Origin: Gambelia wislizenii
Lineage: Eukaryota > Chordata > Lepidosauria > Squamata > Crotaphytidae
DNA: 64,000 nt
Direction: 5' to 3'
Assembly (NCBI GenBank): GCA_030847615.1
Contig: JAUMIR010000005.1
Span: 212,210,645-212,274,644, forward strand
Shown in pieces: positions 37,101 through 50,800 of this stretch. The notes beneath the pieces are model-generated. The model made no database searches. It was not told where the DNA came from and saw only the letters and a program-made list of their open reading frames with translations. Position numbers and translations under genes: made by a program. The stretch's first letter is position 1, and every line of letters begins with the position of its first letter.

Positions 37101-40100
37101 CGTTAATTCATTAACTGAAATTTGAAGTTTTTGAAGTTCCTCTACATATACAGCAACTTCCTGAGGTCCTTTGGCAAGTTCAGCTCTTAACTGATTGATG
37201 GTAGCCTTAAAAAAAATGACACAACAGAAAGGCAGTTCACATCTTTAGCTAAATATATAGGTTTCATAACAGAAACAGAATAAAATTAAGTTCTGATTGC
37301 CTTAGCACAAGACTGGGGATGTGGGGGGGGGGGAGATTAATGAATTATATTCTAGAAAATCCATTCTCAGAAGAAGCTTTGCCACTACATCACCTCTTCC
37401 AGTTTCTCCAAGAAAGAGCATAAGTTCTAGACTTGTCTAGAATCCTATTTGCCAACTGCAGAGGAGGTATGCAAGTCAGAAGCCAACCGTCTTCCCCCAG
37501 TGATGCACCTTCTTCCCAGGGTACTCAGCACAGACTCCCTGGTAATCTCTGCATCAACCATCTAATCAGGATTCTGGCTGGCAGCCAGGTAGCAAGCCAA
37601 CTCTCCCCAGGGCAGACTGAAAACAGAAGCCTACTTTCCAGTCCACCCAATATTTCCACCATGAATTTTCTTATCCTCTCTTTCTTAAGTCAGAGCACAC
37701 AAGTTCATGTGATATTGCGTTTGGTCCAGGAAAGTTTTTTCTGCTCTTTGTTTCCTGCTCTTTGTCACAAGCTCAGTAGCTAGTGTTTTTGGCTAGTGTT
37801 TAATTCCTTTTATTGTATTAGGGGGAAGTGGTTTTGGCCTGCATGTGTATCTTTCCAACTTTGGAGGCTGAGATGTCATGAGCATGACCAGCTTTTAGGT
37901 CACTGTCCTTGCTTTACTCCCAAATGGTAGGGGAAACATACAGTGGTTTATATCCATGTGGATCCCAGTGATTACTATTCCAAAGGTTGCCCAAGGAGGT
38001 TGACTAGGGACAAGGATTCACAGGTTGGCAGTCAGGTTAGATTATGCCTGGATCCATTGCCCTGTGCTGTGCCAAGGCCCTAGCAGCTGTAACCAATCAG
38101 GTTGTCACCATTTCAACTCTGACTTTTGAAGAGTTTGATTTCCATTTATTAAATATAAGCTTCTTTTTCTTTACTATAATTACAAGAGGCTTCTGTTTTA
38201 AAAGTGAAAGCTAAAAGGGTCTTCCCTGACTCTGATAAAGCATGCTCGAGATTTTCACAAGGCAATTTCCCTCTTTTTAATATCCTTCAGTTCAATACAG
38301 ACCAAAGTATCATAAATATACTAGGTGATCGGATGGTAGTTCTAACGTACCTACTTTGAATACTCCTCTCCATTGACACCCCCTTGTCATGGGAGAGAGG
38401 CTTGTGTACCCTAATGATGTTTTGAGCTATGCTGGCGGTGGCATAATAGCCACCAGTAGGGTCTCCGATGCCAGACAGGTCAAAACCGAAGGGTCTGACA
38501 AAAAGCATCAAAGGGCAGGATGGGCTCTCTAGCCTTAAGACAACCATCCTAGGAGAAGGAAAACTCTAATCCCAAACCTGGGCAGATGGTGCTCGTCCAA
38601 CCCTGTAAGGTCAACCATCTAACAGAAGGAAACTCTAATCAAACCTACGACCCAAGGACCTCGCTGCTACCATCCATGCTTGCAAGGCCACAGCAGATGA
38701 ACCTTTGGTTTAAAGGGTGAGGCCAGTTCTGTCCACGCTGCGCTCCACCAGAAAAATCCATTGCACAGGCTCGAATAAAGGGTGAGGCCAGTTCTGTGCA
38801 CGCTGCACTCCACCAGAAAAATCCATTGCACAGGCTCGAAGGACAAATCCATTTCCAAAAAAGCCCTGTAGCAATAGGCGAGGGACGAAATGGCCGGTGT
38901 AAAGATGCACTGGAAGCCGCAGACCCAACCCTGCATGCAGGCAGTTCAGGACTTTTGGTCACTTGAGGCTGACCCGGGAGATGACAGTCTTGTTCGGCAG
39001 CATCCTGAACAACCAAGCAGCCTTTTTTAAGGAGAGCACTGCTTGCTCCATATGGAGAGGGGCCTAGAAAAGGTGGCCTAACGAAAGCTCATCCCCATCT
39101 ACCTGGTTGGCTAGCCACAGCCAACAGGCATCTTCTGATATGGTCAAACCAAGGCAAAGAAACAAAGGCACTCATCGGCCTCCAAAGGTGTAAATAAACT
39201 GACGTTTGCATGCTTGGACATCAGAACCATGAGAGACTCTGCACATAGTGGACGGCCTGAGCGTCATTCTGCTCTAATAGCCCATGAACTATCACGACTT
39301 AAGATTGACATCGCTGCTCTTAGTGAAGTTCGTCTCCATGAGGAAGGCAGCCTTAAAGAATACAGTGCCAGCTACACACTTTACTGGTCTGGTAAACCCA
39401 AAACCGAAAAACATCTTTCAGGGGTAGGCTTTATGATTAAAAACTCCATTGCCTCCAAACTCAACAAATGCCAACAGGACACTCTGATCGCATTATTTCT
39501 TTACGCCTCCCTCATGTTGTTCTCTTTAGTATATATGCCCCAACTATGCAAGCCAACCCTGTAGAGAAAGACAAATTCTACACAGACCTACGCCAACTCA
39601 TACAAAAAGTCCCTGTAGAAGATAAAATTATTATCCTTGGTGACTTCAATGCCAGAATAGGAAAGAACTCCGAAGCCTGGAAAGGTGTCTTAGGCAAGCA
39701 TGGTGTTGGAAATTGCAATGATAACGGACGCCTCTTGCTAGAGTTCTGTGCAGAACAACAGCTGACTATTACAAACATTATCTTTCAGCAGAAAGACAGC
39801 TTGAAGACAACCTGGATGCATCCCCAATCCAAACACTGGCACCTCATTGACTATGTTCTAGTCCACCAGAGAAACATTCGCAATGTCCGTCATACTCAAG
39901 TGATGCCCAGTGCAGAATGCCAAACAGATCATCGTCGCGTAAGATGAAAACTAAATCTTCATCTTAAGTTAAAACCTAAGAGGGGTGGCATCTTAAAGAA
40001 GAGACTCCGTCAACAATCTTCAACAAACTACCATGAGAGACAATTTCCAGGCAAATCTGCAAACAAAACTTGAAGACCATCCTACAGATCCTTCTCCTAC

Positions 40101-43100
40101 AGTGCTTTGGCAACATATCAAAAACAGTATCCTCCAGTCTGCAGAAGAATCCCTCAGGTTCTCCCACAAGAAAAATCAAGACTGGTTTGATGAAAACAAT
40201 CAAGAGATCCAGGAGCTGTTGGCAAAGAAGAGAACTGCTCACCAGGCATACCTCGCCCAGCCAACTTGCCATGTAAGAAAAGCAGCTTTCCGTCTCACAT
40301 GTAGTAAACTTCAACAAAAACTCCGAGACATGCAGAACAAGTGATGGATCAATATAGCAGAAAAGACACAACGCTGTGCAGATCTGGGTGATCTTAGAGG
40401 ATTTTATGAAGCTCTTAAAGCAGTGTTTGGATCTACGTATCAGGTCCAAAGCTCCTTATACAGTACAGATGGTCAAACATTAATTACTGATAAAACCTCC
40501 ATCCTGAATTGATGGGCTGAACATTTTCAAAGTCTCTTTAGTGCCAACCGAGTAGTCCAAGGCTCAGCTATCCAACATATGATACAAAAACCAATGAAAA
40601 ATGAATTGGACATAGCTCCCACTTTGGAAGAGACCCTTAAGGCCATACAGCAGATGAAAAATGGCAAGGCAGCTGGGACTGATGGAATCCCACCTGAAGT
40701 TTGGAAACACAGAGGTCATGTACTCCACGATAAATTCCATGAATTCCTTGTGAATTGCTGGGAAAAAGGGGAACTGCCATCAGACCTCCGAGATGCAGTC
40801 ATCATCACCCTGTACAAGAAAAAAGGAGCAAAATCCGATTGCTCAAACTATCGAGGCATAACACTGCTCTCTATTGCTGGAAAAATCCTTGCAAGGATAC
40901 TCCTGAACAGGTTAGTTCCTGCTATTGCAGAAGAACTTCTCCCTGAAAGCCAATGTGGCTTCAGAGCCAATAGGAGTACTGCAGATATGCTCCAAAGGGC
41001 TACGGCTGAGCTTGAAGAAGAAGACGGCTTCTATATATGTTACCGTATTGATGGTAGCTTGTTTAACTTAAGCCATATGAGGGCTCGCACTAAGACTCTA
41101 AACTATCTAGTTCGTGAGCTGCTCTTCGCTGATGATGCTGCCCTTGTTGCTCACACAAAAGAAGCTCTGCAGCGCCTAACATCCTTCTTCACAACAGCTG
41201 CAGAGCTGTTTGGGCTCGAAGTCAACCTTAAGAAAATGGAAGTTCTCTACCAGCCTGCACCACAGGACGAACACCATCATCCCCACATTGCGGTAGACAA
41301 ATCTGTGCTTAAGTCCGTTCAGCAGTTCACCCACCTGGGAAGCATCATCTCCTCAGATGCCAAGATTGACAAAGAGATCGATCACAGATTAGCAAAGGCA
41401 TACAGCGCATTTGGAAGACTTTACAAAAGAGTCTGGAGTAACAAACACCTGAGGCGAAGCACAAAAATCAGTGTGTATAGAGCCATTGTATTGCCTATTC
41501 TCCTTTATGGGTCTGAAACATGGGTCACCTATCGCTACCACTTACGACTCCTCAAACGGTTTCATCAGTGCTGTATATGCACAATCCTAAATATACACTG
41601 GACTGACTATGTGACAAATGTTGCTGTCCTTGAGCAAGCAGGGATCACCAGCATTGAGGCCATGATATTGAAAACACAGCTGTGCTGGGCAGGGCACATT
41701 TCTAGGATGGAGGACCATCGCCTCCCCAAAATAGTACTCTACAGTGAACTCGCCATGGGTCAGTGTAAGAGGGGCGCTCCAAAAAAGCGATACAAGGACT
41801 CCCTGAAATAACATCTCAGGCTCGGCCAAATTGATCACCAACAATGGTCTACCCTGGCCTCACATCGGGAGACATGGAGACGCACTATCCACAATGCTGC
41901 AGCCTTACTTGAGAACTCATGCCGAACAAGTCTTGAAGAGAAACAACAACGCAGAAAGAATCATAACCCGGAAAAATCACCCAAGGAGACCTTCTGCTGT
42001 GCTTTCTGCAACCGGACTTGTTTATCTCGGATTGGCCTTTTTAGTCATCGGCGTGCTTGCAGAAAGCATGGGATGAGTCCTTCCTGAACCTTCGTTTGCG
42101 AAGAAAAGCCAGAGAGAGAGAGACTTTGACTACTAAGCATAAGCGGAATGAATACTGTGGCTACCCTCTCTTTTTCCTAAAATTCCTCCAGACTTCCATC
42201 TCTGATACCTAAGGATGCTCTATTAGGTCAAAGGTATTTAAAGGAACAGAAAAGGAAGTCACAGCAGCTGCTCACCTCAGTGGTAAGTTCACTCGAGCAG
42301 TGGGCATAGACTTTTTAAAAAAGAAAGAAAAGGGAAATATTATCAAGCACATCAGCACTGCCATTTCTCTTTTTCCCCATTTTAAATCTGTGTCCTATGC
42401 TGACTGAAGAAGCACCAGGACAAACAGTCCACCCACTGGCAGGATAAGGGACACTTTTTCCACTTCTGCTCACAATCACCGCCTGAGCTAAGAGGCTCAA
42501 CTTGCCTCACAGCAGTGCTTCCACAGTTATGGCACAGATATACAGTTCTTGATGACAGCCTTTGCCTTTTCTCCTTCCCAAGTCTAATACTGTGCCATTA
42601 TTCACATACTTACTTGGATGGATAGCAGAATTCATTTATTTATAAAGATATTTCTATACCACTTTCTGGTTCTGATAAGAACCACACAGAAGTTTCCATA
42701 AACAAAATACTACCCCACTTAATACAACAATAGAATGAAAACAGAGTATTAAAACCAAGAAGAACAGAGATTTGGGTTTGTTTGTCTGTTTCAAAATAGA
42801 AATAATTATTTTTTACTGTGCATCTGTGCAGTTATGAGGCACTAGGTTTGTTTAACTGCTTATTAAAATGTGAGTTAAACCATGACTCACTAGGAAAGAC
42901 AATAATGTTTGGTAAGGAAGAAGGCAATTGGAAAAGAGGAAGAGTGTGTTACAGGTGGGCAGACTCGATCAAGGAAGCCACGACCCTAGGCAAGAACTGA
43001 GCAAGGCTTCTGATAACAGGGTGACTTGGAGGCCTCTCATTTATACAGTCTCCAGAAGAGAAATTCAATTTGAAGGCAATTAACAACAAATAAATTTATC

Positions 43101-44840
43101 TAGTTTAACATAATCTTAAAGGTATCTTTGAGAAGTGGAGTAAATATATATTCAATGAGATATAGGCTTTTTTGAAAAAAAATTACCTCAAGTTTAAAAA
43201 CCTCCATTAGAATGCAGCACAAAAATAAACAGATGATAGATGAATGATGAAAGAAAACAATGAAAAGTATTATTGCAACATTTAACATAGAATTTAAGAG
43301 GTATACCCTTAGCAGATTTAAACTGCAATCCCACATATGCTTACCTGGCCAAAGTCCCATTAAATTCAGTGGACCTTACTTCTGAGTATACATGTGCAGA
43401 TTTGCACTGCATGTTACAAAACGTATGCCAGAAATAAGAACCCAGCTGACACAGCAGAATTCTCTTCTGATAAAATATACCTAAGATTCTATACTATTAA
43501 CCTTTAGGTAACATTTGTGTCCTTTAATACAGGACTTATTTGCACTTTGCTCGCTGAAGGTATATAGAATAATTATTTCGTTTGGTCTAGAGCTTCAGTA
43601 CAGGAAAGGTTTGTAGTCGTACACTTTTAATAAGGAATACATGAAATAAAACACCTATGAAGATTTTCTATTAACAGCCTACAGCCTTCCTCTATGTAAT
43701 AAAAAGCTATGCACTATACTCACTACCTAGAATAGGAATAAGAGAGTGGGTGAAGTATTCAGCAACAAGAATAAAAATGTAAGAAACACTGAACAGGATG
43801 TTGATGAATTCAGATATGACAGTCCAGACACAAAACTCAAACTTGCACTGGACTGAAATGAAATTACAAATGAATTAGGCAGGCTTATGTCTGAGTAAGC
43901 CTGTTTGAGACCATGATCACAATCTTCTACATACCTGAAAGTAAACTATTGATCTAAATGGGAGCCAGGCATCAAGGGAGCATTTCCCTTGCCCAGAAGG
44001 CCCCTGGGAGCAAGTCTACCCATTGGTGTAGCAATGCTTTACTTCATAGAATCATAGAATTGTAGAGTTGGAAGAGACCACGAGGGCCATCCAGTCCAAC
44101 CCCCTGCCACGCAGGAAATCATGATCAAAGCATCCCCGACAGATGGCCATCCAGCCTCTGTTTAAAGACCTCCAAGGAAGGAGACCCCACCACGCTCCGA
44201 GGGAGTGTGTTCCACTGCCAAACAGCTCTTACTGTCAAAAAGTTACTCCTAATGTTGAGGTGGAATCTCTGTTCCTGGAGCTTGCATCCATTGCTCCATG
44301 TTCCAGTCTCTGGAGCAGCAGAAAACAAGTCTGCTCCATCCTCAACGTGACATCCCTTCAAATACTTAAACAGGGCTATCATATCGCCTCTTAACCATCT
44401 TTTTTCCAGGCTAAACATACCCAGCTCCCTAAGTCTCTCCTCATAAGGCATCGTTTCCAGACCTTTCACCATTTTAGTTGCCCTTCTCTGGACACGCTCC
44501 AATTTGTCAATATCCTTTCTGAATTGTGGTGCCCAGAACTAGACACAGTATTCTAGGTGAGGTCTGATCAAGGCAGAATAGAGCGGCACTAATACTTCCC
44601 TTGATCTAGACACTATACTTCTATTGATGCAACCCAAAATCGCATTGGCCTTTTTAGCTGCCGCATCACACTGTTGACTCATGTTCAACTTGTGGTCTAC
44701 TAGGACTCCTAGATCCCTTTCGCATGTAGTCTCATTCAGCCAGGTCTCCCCCATCCTGTATCTATGCATTTCATTTTTCCACCCTAAGTGCAGTACCTTA
44801 CATTTCTCCGTACTGAATTTAACAGAGGGGCGGGGTATAA

Positions 44841-44888
<48 letters not shown>

Positions 44889-47800
44889 TCATTTTGTTAG
44901 CTTTGGCCCAGCTCTCCAGTCTATCCAGGTCATTTTGAATTTTGATCCTGTCCTCTAGGGTATTAGCTACTCCTCCTAATTTGGTGTCATCTGCAAATTT
45001 GATAAGTATGCCCCTAATTCCCTCATCCAAGTCATTGATAAAGATGTTGAATAGCACTGGGCCCAGGACAGAACCCTGTGGCACCCCACTGGTCACATCT
45101 TTCCAAGATGAAGAGGAGCCATTGCAGAGCACCCTTTGGGTTTGGCCGGTCAACCAATTACAAATCCATTGAACAGTTAACTTGTCTAGCCCACATTTTA
45201 CAAGCTTGTTTGCAAGAATGTCATGGGGAACCTTGTCAAAGGCCTTACTGAAATAAAGGTATGTGATGTCCACAGCGTTCCCTTCATCTACCAAGCTGGT
45301 AATTTTATCAAAAAAAGAGATCAGATTAGTCTGGCATGACTTGTTTCTCTGAAACCCATGTTGACTTTTTGTGATTATGGCATTGCCTTCTAAATGTTCA
45401 CAGACTCTCTGTTTAATGATCTGCTCTAAAATCTTCCCTGGTACTGATGTCAGACTAACTGGATGATAATTGTTGGGATCGTCTTTTTTTCCCTTTTCAA
45501 AGATGGGGCAACATTTGCCCTCCTCCAATCTGCTGGGACTTCTCCCGTTCTCCAAGAGTTCTCAAAGATTATTGCCAATGCCTCTGAGATTACATTTGCC
45601 AGCTCTTTTAATACTCTTGGGTGTAGTTCAGAATGCTGCCATGTTGGCAGTCTAGCTGGCAGAGTAGCAGGAGTTTACCCACTCCGCACTACTGTTGAAA
45701 AATAAATGGTTTACTTTGAAACACTGAACTCTGATTAAGACATAGGGATGCAAAAAAAAATCTCTCAGACCATATTCCTCAAAGGCTCAATCTAGTATTC
45801 ATCTCAACTAAAGTACACCCATAAAAATGAATATTTGATAGATACAATTTATTTCAGCCTCATTGATCTCAGTGGATCTACTCTAATTAGGACTAACAAT
45901 GTATTTAGCCCACATCCCCAGCAAACAGCGACAGATTTTTAAACAAATTAGAGAATTTCATGGAGAACAAAACAATCTCTAAAAAATAAGTATCAAATTA
46001 TTGAACTTAATTTTTACGACACACAATTAGCCTTAGAGCTGCAAAATACATCGTTTCATAATTGTTTCCACTGTGACAGCCCTGTTAACAGAACACAAAA
46101 ATGAATAAACTCATGCTACCACTTTGATATCATGAAGTTACCTCAAATTAAACTCTTCAGAAATTTTCATATGGTGACCAGGTTTGTGAAGGCATTAACA
46201 TGGGTTGTGGTTCACCATCCCTGGAAAATTTCTGTAACTTGAGCAAGCAGGGAGCAAATCAGTTCAAAATGTCAGATCATTCACAAGAACACCACCATTT
46301 TACTACCCAAATACTAAGCATCCAGAAGCACTGCCAACTGGTGCCAAGTGATCATGTGAACTAGAACAGGTTTAACAATATAGTAAGCCAGCTCCCTAAG
46401 TCTGGGGTAGTATCCAAGGATGATGAACTGATAATGATACCAAACTTATTTATTAATTAAAGAGTCCTGTTAATACAAATGGATTAACATTTATTATTTT
46501 TATGGAAGGACTGCAGCTCATATTCAGCTATGTTTTGGTCATATTCAATACCTGCGAGGTCGTACTTTCTGCTCGCAAATGATTGCACTCATCTTTCAGT
46601 TTCTCAGATTCTTTCTCACGTTCCAAAGTCATCTTGTCCATAAGTGTTTGAACCTGAACCAATTCCTTCTTAAGAACAGCAACATCTTCCACACCAGGCC
46701 TCTGAAGCTTTACAAACACAAAAGAAAGACAATTACTCTTATGGAAGGAAATCAGGCAAATATGTTCAGAATAGATTCTAAGAAATGTTCCATCTTGGTA
46801 TCTTAGGTTGGGCGCATTAACAAGTTGTCCAAATATATCACATTCACCACACTTAAACCTATTTCACTCCAATAACATGGCTGTACCATGTTCTGTCTCA
46901 GCCAATTCAATAGTTGAATCATCCTTGAATAGCAGCTCCAATATTTCATTTGCCAGGTTTCAACTATTTTGCTTTAATTGCAATTGATAGTTTTACAAGA
47001 AACTTGTTTTATTATAGTACTGTGTGCATCTACATTCACTGGTTCTCGATTAAAACTTTCAATGACAGTGATTATTGTCTAGTTGGTTTTCGTACTTGAG
47101 AATAGTTCCTGGATACAAAATGCACAGTGCAATGTAATTTATGAATGGTGCATACAAAGTGCACATTTTACAAAATATGTAACAAGTACAAAGTAACCCA
47201 GGAGCAGTAGATTGGAGGAAAACCATGCCATAATAAATCCAGCAAAAGGGGAGGAAATGCCATGTAGAGAGATTAAAAGTTATACATATTCCCTTTCTAT
47301 AATATTATTTTGAGTGGCGAGCAAAATAACATATTCTTTATTGCCGGGCATTGTTTCTATTATAAATAAATCACTCTCAAAGATTAATAATAGCAGCTGA
47401 CTTTAAAAAGCTGTAAATAAACCATCCCCTTCTGATTTGGACAAGGCATGATTAAAACATGATCACATGATAAGACTTACCAGCTCTGTTTTTAAATCTT
47501 CACATACATCTCTTTCCTTCTGTAGTTCTTGTGACAAATTTGCCACTCTGTGTTCTGCAGCTTCTCGAAGGCTCTTTTCTTCATCATATTTGGCTTTAAG
47601 ATCTAAATAAAGGGAAAGACACACAAAAAATAATTCACTCAGTTTTTATAAACAGAAGACTGACATGACAAAATAACTGTGGACACTTACCCACAATTTC
47701 AGTGGCCAGTTGTGCTGCTTTCTGTTCAAACAAGTCTTTCATCTGCTTAATATTAAACTTTTCTACTTGACTTTCTTCAAGCTGTTGTTCTAATGATTCT

Positions 47801-50800
47801 AATTCTAAAAAAGAAAGTGTAATTATTGAGTAATTCAAGGTGGAATGATATTTTACTGATATCTAATAACAAATTAATCTACCTTTTTCCCTTGTCAGAG
47901 GAATCTTATTTTGCCGATACATGAAGACATACTTAACTACTTATATTGATCACACTTAGGCATATATACTTGGAATGTAAATTTCAGTCTGCTTAGAATT
48001 TAACAAATACTCAATGTGACTTAGCTAGTTTATTAAACTTAAGTTGAAGAATACCTAAACTTTTGTAATTATAATATGTAATTCTATATGGAACAACGTA
48101 GTGCCCAATCTAGGGACAATAATCAATCATGATTTCAGCCGGTACTGGAGTAAAGAGATTTAAAACTCCTATTCCTACTTTGTTCTAAACCACAGTTTCC
48201 CATTTTAACCAAACCTGGGAAACTGTAATTTGTATCAGTCATAGTTCATTAACAAGCCAGCATATGAATCTTACAACAAAGCTATTGTCTGCTTTTATAT
48301 AACACATTAACTTATTAACTATTAATTTCATCACTAAGCAATAGGCTACAGTCTACAACCCAACCTAAGCACTCTCTTAACTGGTATAATACCTCCCACT
48401 GTCCCCTCACTAGTTTAACATAAAACTACAAAAATGATGACCATCACTATACTACAATTGGATGGACATGGAGAAGGAGTCCCAGTGATCTATCCTGAGT
48501 CCATTTCCCTACTGAGGTACCCTGTCCAACAATCTCCAAGGTTTAAGTGGATACACCTGGCAATAAGACAAGACTGGATGGGAATCCTGTTGGTACCGTC
48601 CACCCTGCTGCCCAAATGTCTCCCTGCCAGAGCTGCCGGAGGTGATCTCGGAAGTGGTGCTAACCTCCCCCAAACTTACTGTGTTGTGGGATTTTAACAT
48701 CCATGCTGAGGCACCTTCATCAAGGCCAGCTCAGGATTTAATGGCTTCCATGGCAACCATAGGCCTGTCTCAATTAATATCTGGCCTTACACATCTAGCA
48801 GGCCACATGTATGATCTGGTTTTTTCTGGTCAGAATGATGGTGATCTGGTGTCAGGGATACTTGAAAGAATCCTGTTGTCTGGGACAGATCACTACCTGA
48901 TAGGGTTGAGATTTGCTGGGACTCCTAACTTCTGCAGGAGCAGTGGACCCATTAACCCTCTGGTCTGCCTCCAGAGACTAATGGATCCAAATGCTTTGGT
49001 GAATTTTCCAGCTGCTACATTTGGTGATTCTGTTTATGCCCTGATTGATCTGTGGAATAAGGAATGACCTGGCAATTAAAACAGTTGCTTTGAAGCGTCC
49101 TCTGCTTCAGTGCACAGCACAGGCTCCTTGGTTTTCTGAGCTCAGGGCAATGAAGCACTTGGGTAGATGACTACAGCGACAGTGGAGAAAGACTCAGGAT
49201 GAATACAATCAATCACAGGTTAAAGCCCATTTCAGAACCTACTTTGCAGCAGTCAGGGCAGCAAAGAAACAGTTCTTTGCTGTCTCTATGATATCAGCTC
49301 AATCTCATCCAGCACAGCTGTTCTGGGTAGTTAAAGGGCTATTACATCTTAGACTTCAGAGTGCTGAGGAGCCCTCAGAAAAGCACTGTGACAAATTTGC
49401 TAAATATATTGTGGAGAAAATTGCTCAGATTCATTCTGACTTGGACTCCACACTGAAGGCAGAGTCTGGGAAAGTAACTGAGGCATGTACTTGCCCGGTT
49501 TTGATGGATGAGATTCAGGTTGTTCAACATGATGACATGGACAAGTTGCTTGGAGAGGTGAGGCCAACCACTTGTCTTTTAGCCCCATGTCCATCTAGGC
49601 TAATTAAAGCTGCCAGATGAAAACTGGACAATTGGGTGGTGGAGGTTGCAAATTCTTCTTTGAAAGAGGGCTATGTTCCAACCTCTCTAAAAGAAGCAAT
49701 TGTAAGATCTTTCTTGAAAAAACCTTCATTGGACCCCACCTTCCTAAGTAACTATTGGCCAGTCTCTACTCTCCCCTTTCTATTTAAGGTCCTAGAGTAA
49801 GTACTGGCAACACAACTCCAGGCTTTCTTGAATGAAATGCATTACCTTGACCCATTCCAATCTGGGTTCAGGCCTGGTTAAGGGACAGAAACAGCCTTGG
49901 CCATCTTGATGGATGACCTACACTGGGAGATGGACAGGTAGAATGAGTCCCTGTTGTTCCTTCTAGATCTTTCAGTAGCATTTGATACCATCAGCTTTGG
50001 TGTTCTGCTGGGTCATTTGGCTGACACAGGACTTAAGAGCATTGCTTTACAGTGGTTCCAGTCTTTCTTGGCTGAACATTCCCAGAGGATGGTTCTAGGG
50101 GACTGATGTTCAGCCTTTTGGCCATTAGCCTGTGAAGCTTCACAGGGGTCAATACTGTCTCTTATGCTTTTTAACCTCTACATTAGGCCGCTGGGAAAGG
50201 TTATCTGAGGTTTGGGGGTTAGGTGTCATCAGGATGTTGATGATTACTAGCTCTATATCTCATTTACAACTGATGCCAAGGAAGCTGTGGAAACACTGAA
50301 TTGGGTTGTCTGGATGCAATAAAGGACTGGATGTGGGTGAACAGACTGAGGCTTAATCCAGACAAGAGGGAAGTGCTACTGGTCAACACGAAACCCAGCC
50401 TGGGATTGGGATCAAATATCTGTTATGGATGGAATTGCTCTCCCTTGAAAGATCAGGGTGTAGTTGGGGGTGCTCTTGGACCCAGCATTGCTCCTGGAAA
50501 GCCATATTACTTCAGTGGCCAGGAGCGCCTCTGCCCAGCTTTGGCAGGTGCACCAGCTGCGCCCTTTCTTGGGGAACGCACATCTGGCCACAGTGACTCA
50601 TGCCTTAGTTACCTCTTGATTAGACTACTGTAATGCACTCTATGTGAGGCTGCCCTTGAAAAGTGTTTGGAAACTGCAGCTAATGCAAAATACAACAGCC
50701 AGACTGCTGTCATGTGTGTACTTTAGAGACCGTGTAACTCTGATCCTGCAAGAACTTCACTGGTTTACAATTCACTTCCGAGCTCAATTCAAGGTGCAGG

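Larger units (their letters stand above)
38330..42110 (+). mobile_element. APE-type non-LTR retrotransposon (LINE) with internal RT deletion
   Basis: The 5' non-coding part (about 38330-39210) has GC content above the intron and a 65-bp tandem duplication (38711-38840). The coding part runs from about 39195 to 42076 on the plus strand: an APE endonuclease, a linker, reverse transcriptase, and a C-terminal Cys-His segment. The frame is broken near 39525, 39946, 40344 and 41811. The reverse transcriptase lacks the region with motifs A and B. Related ORFs are common in fish, amphibian and invertebrate genomes, but I cannot assign the clade (RTE, L2 or related) with certainty. Confidence 0.85.

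Noticed and set aside
40579..41811. The 410-codon ORF as a host gene
   Set aside because: It is the reverse transcriptase of a LINE (FADD motif and LINE thumb), flanked by its endonuclease and 5' region.
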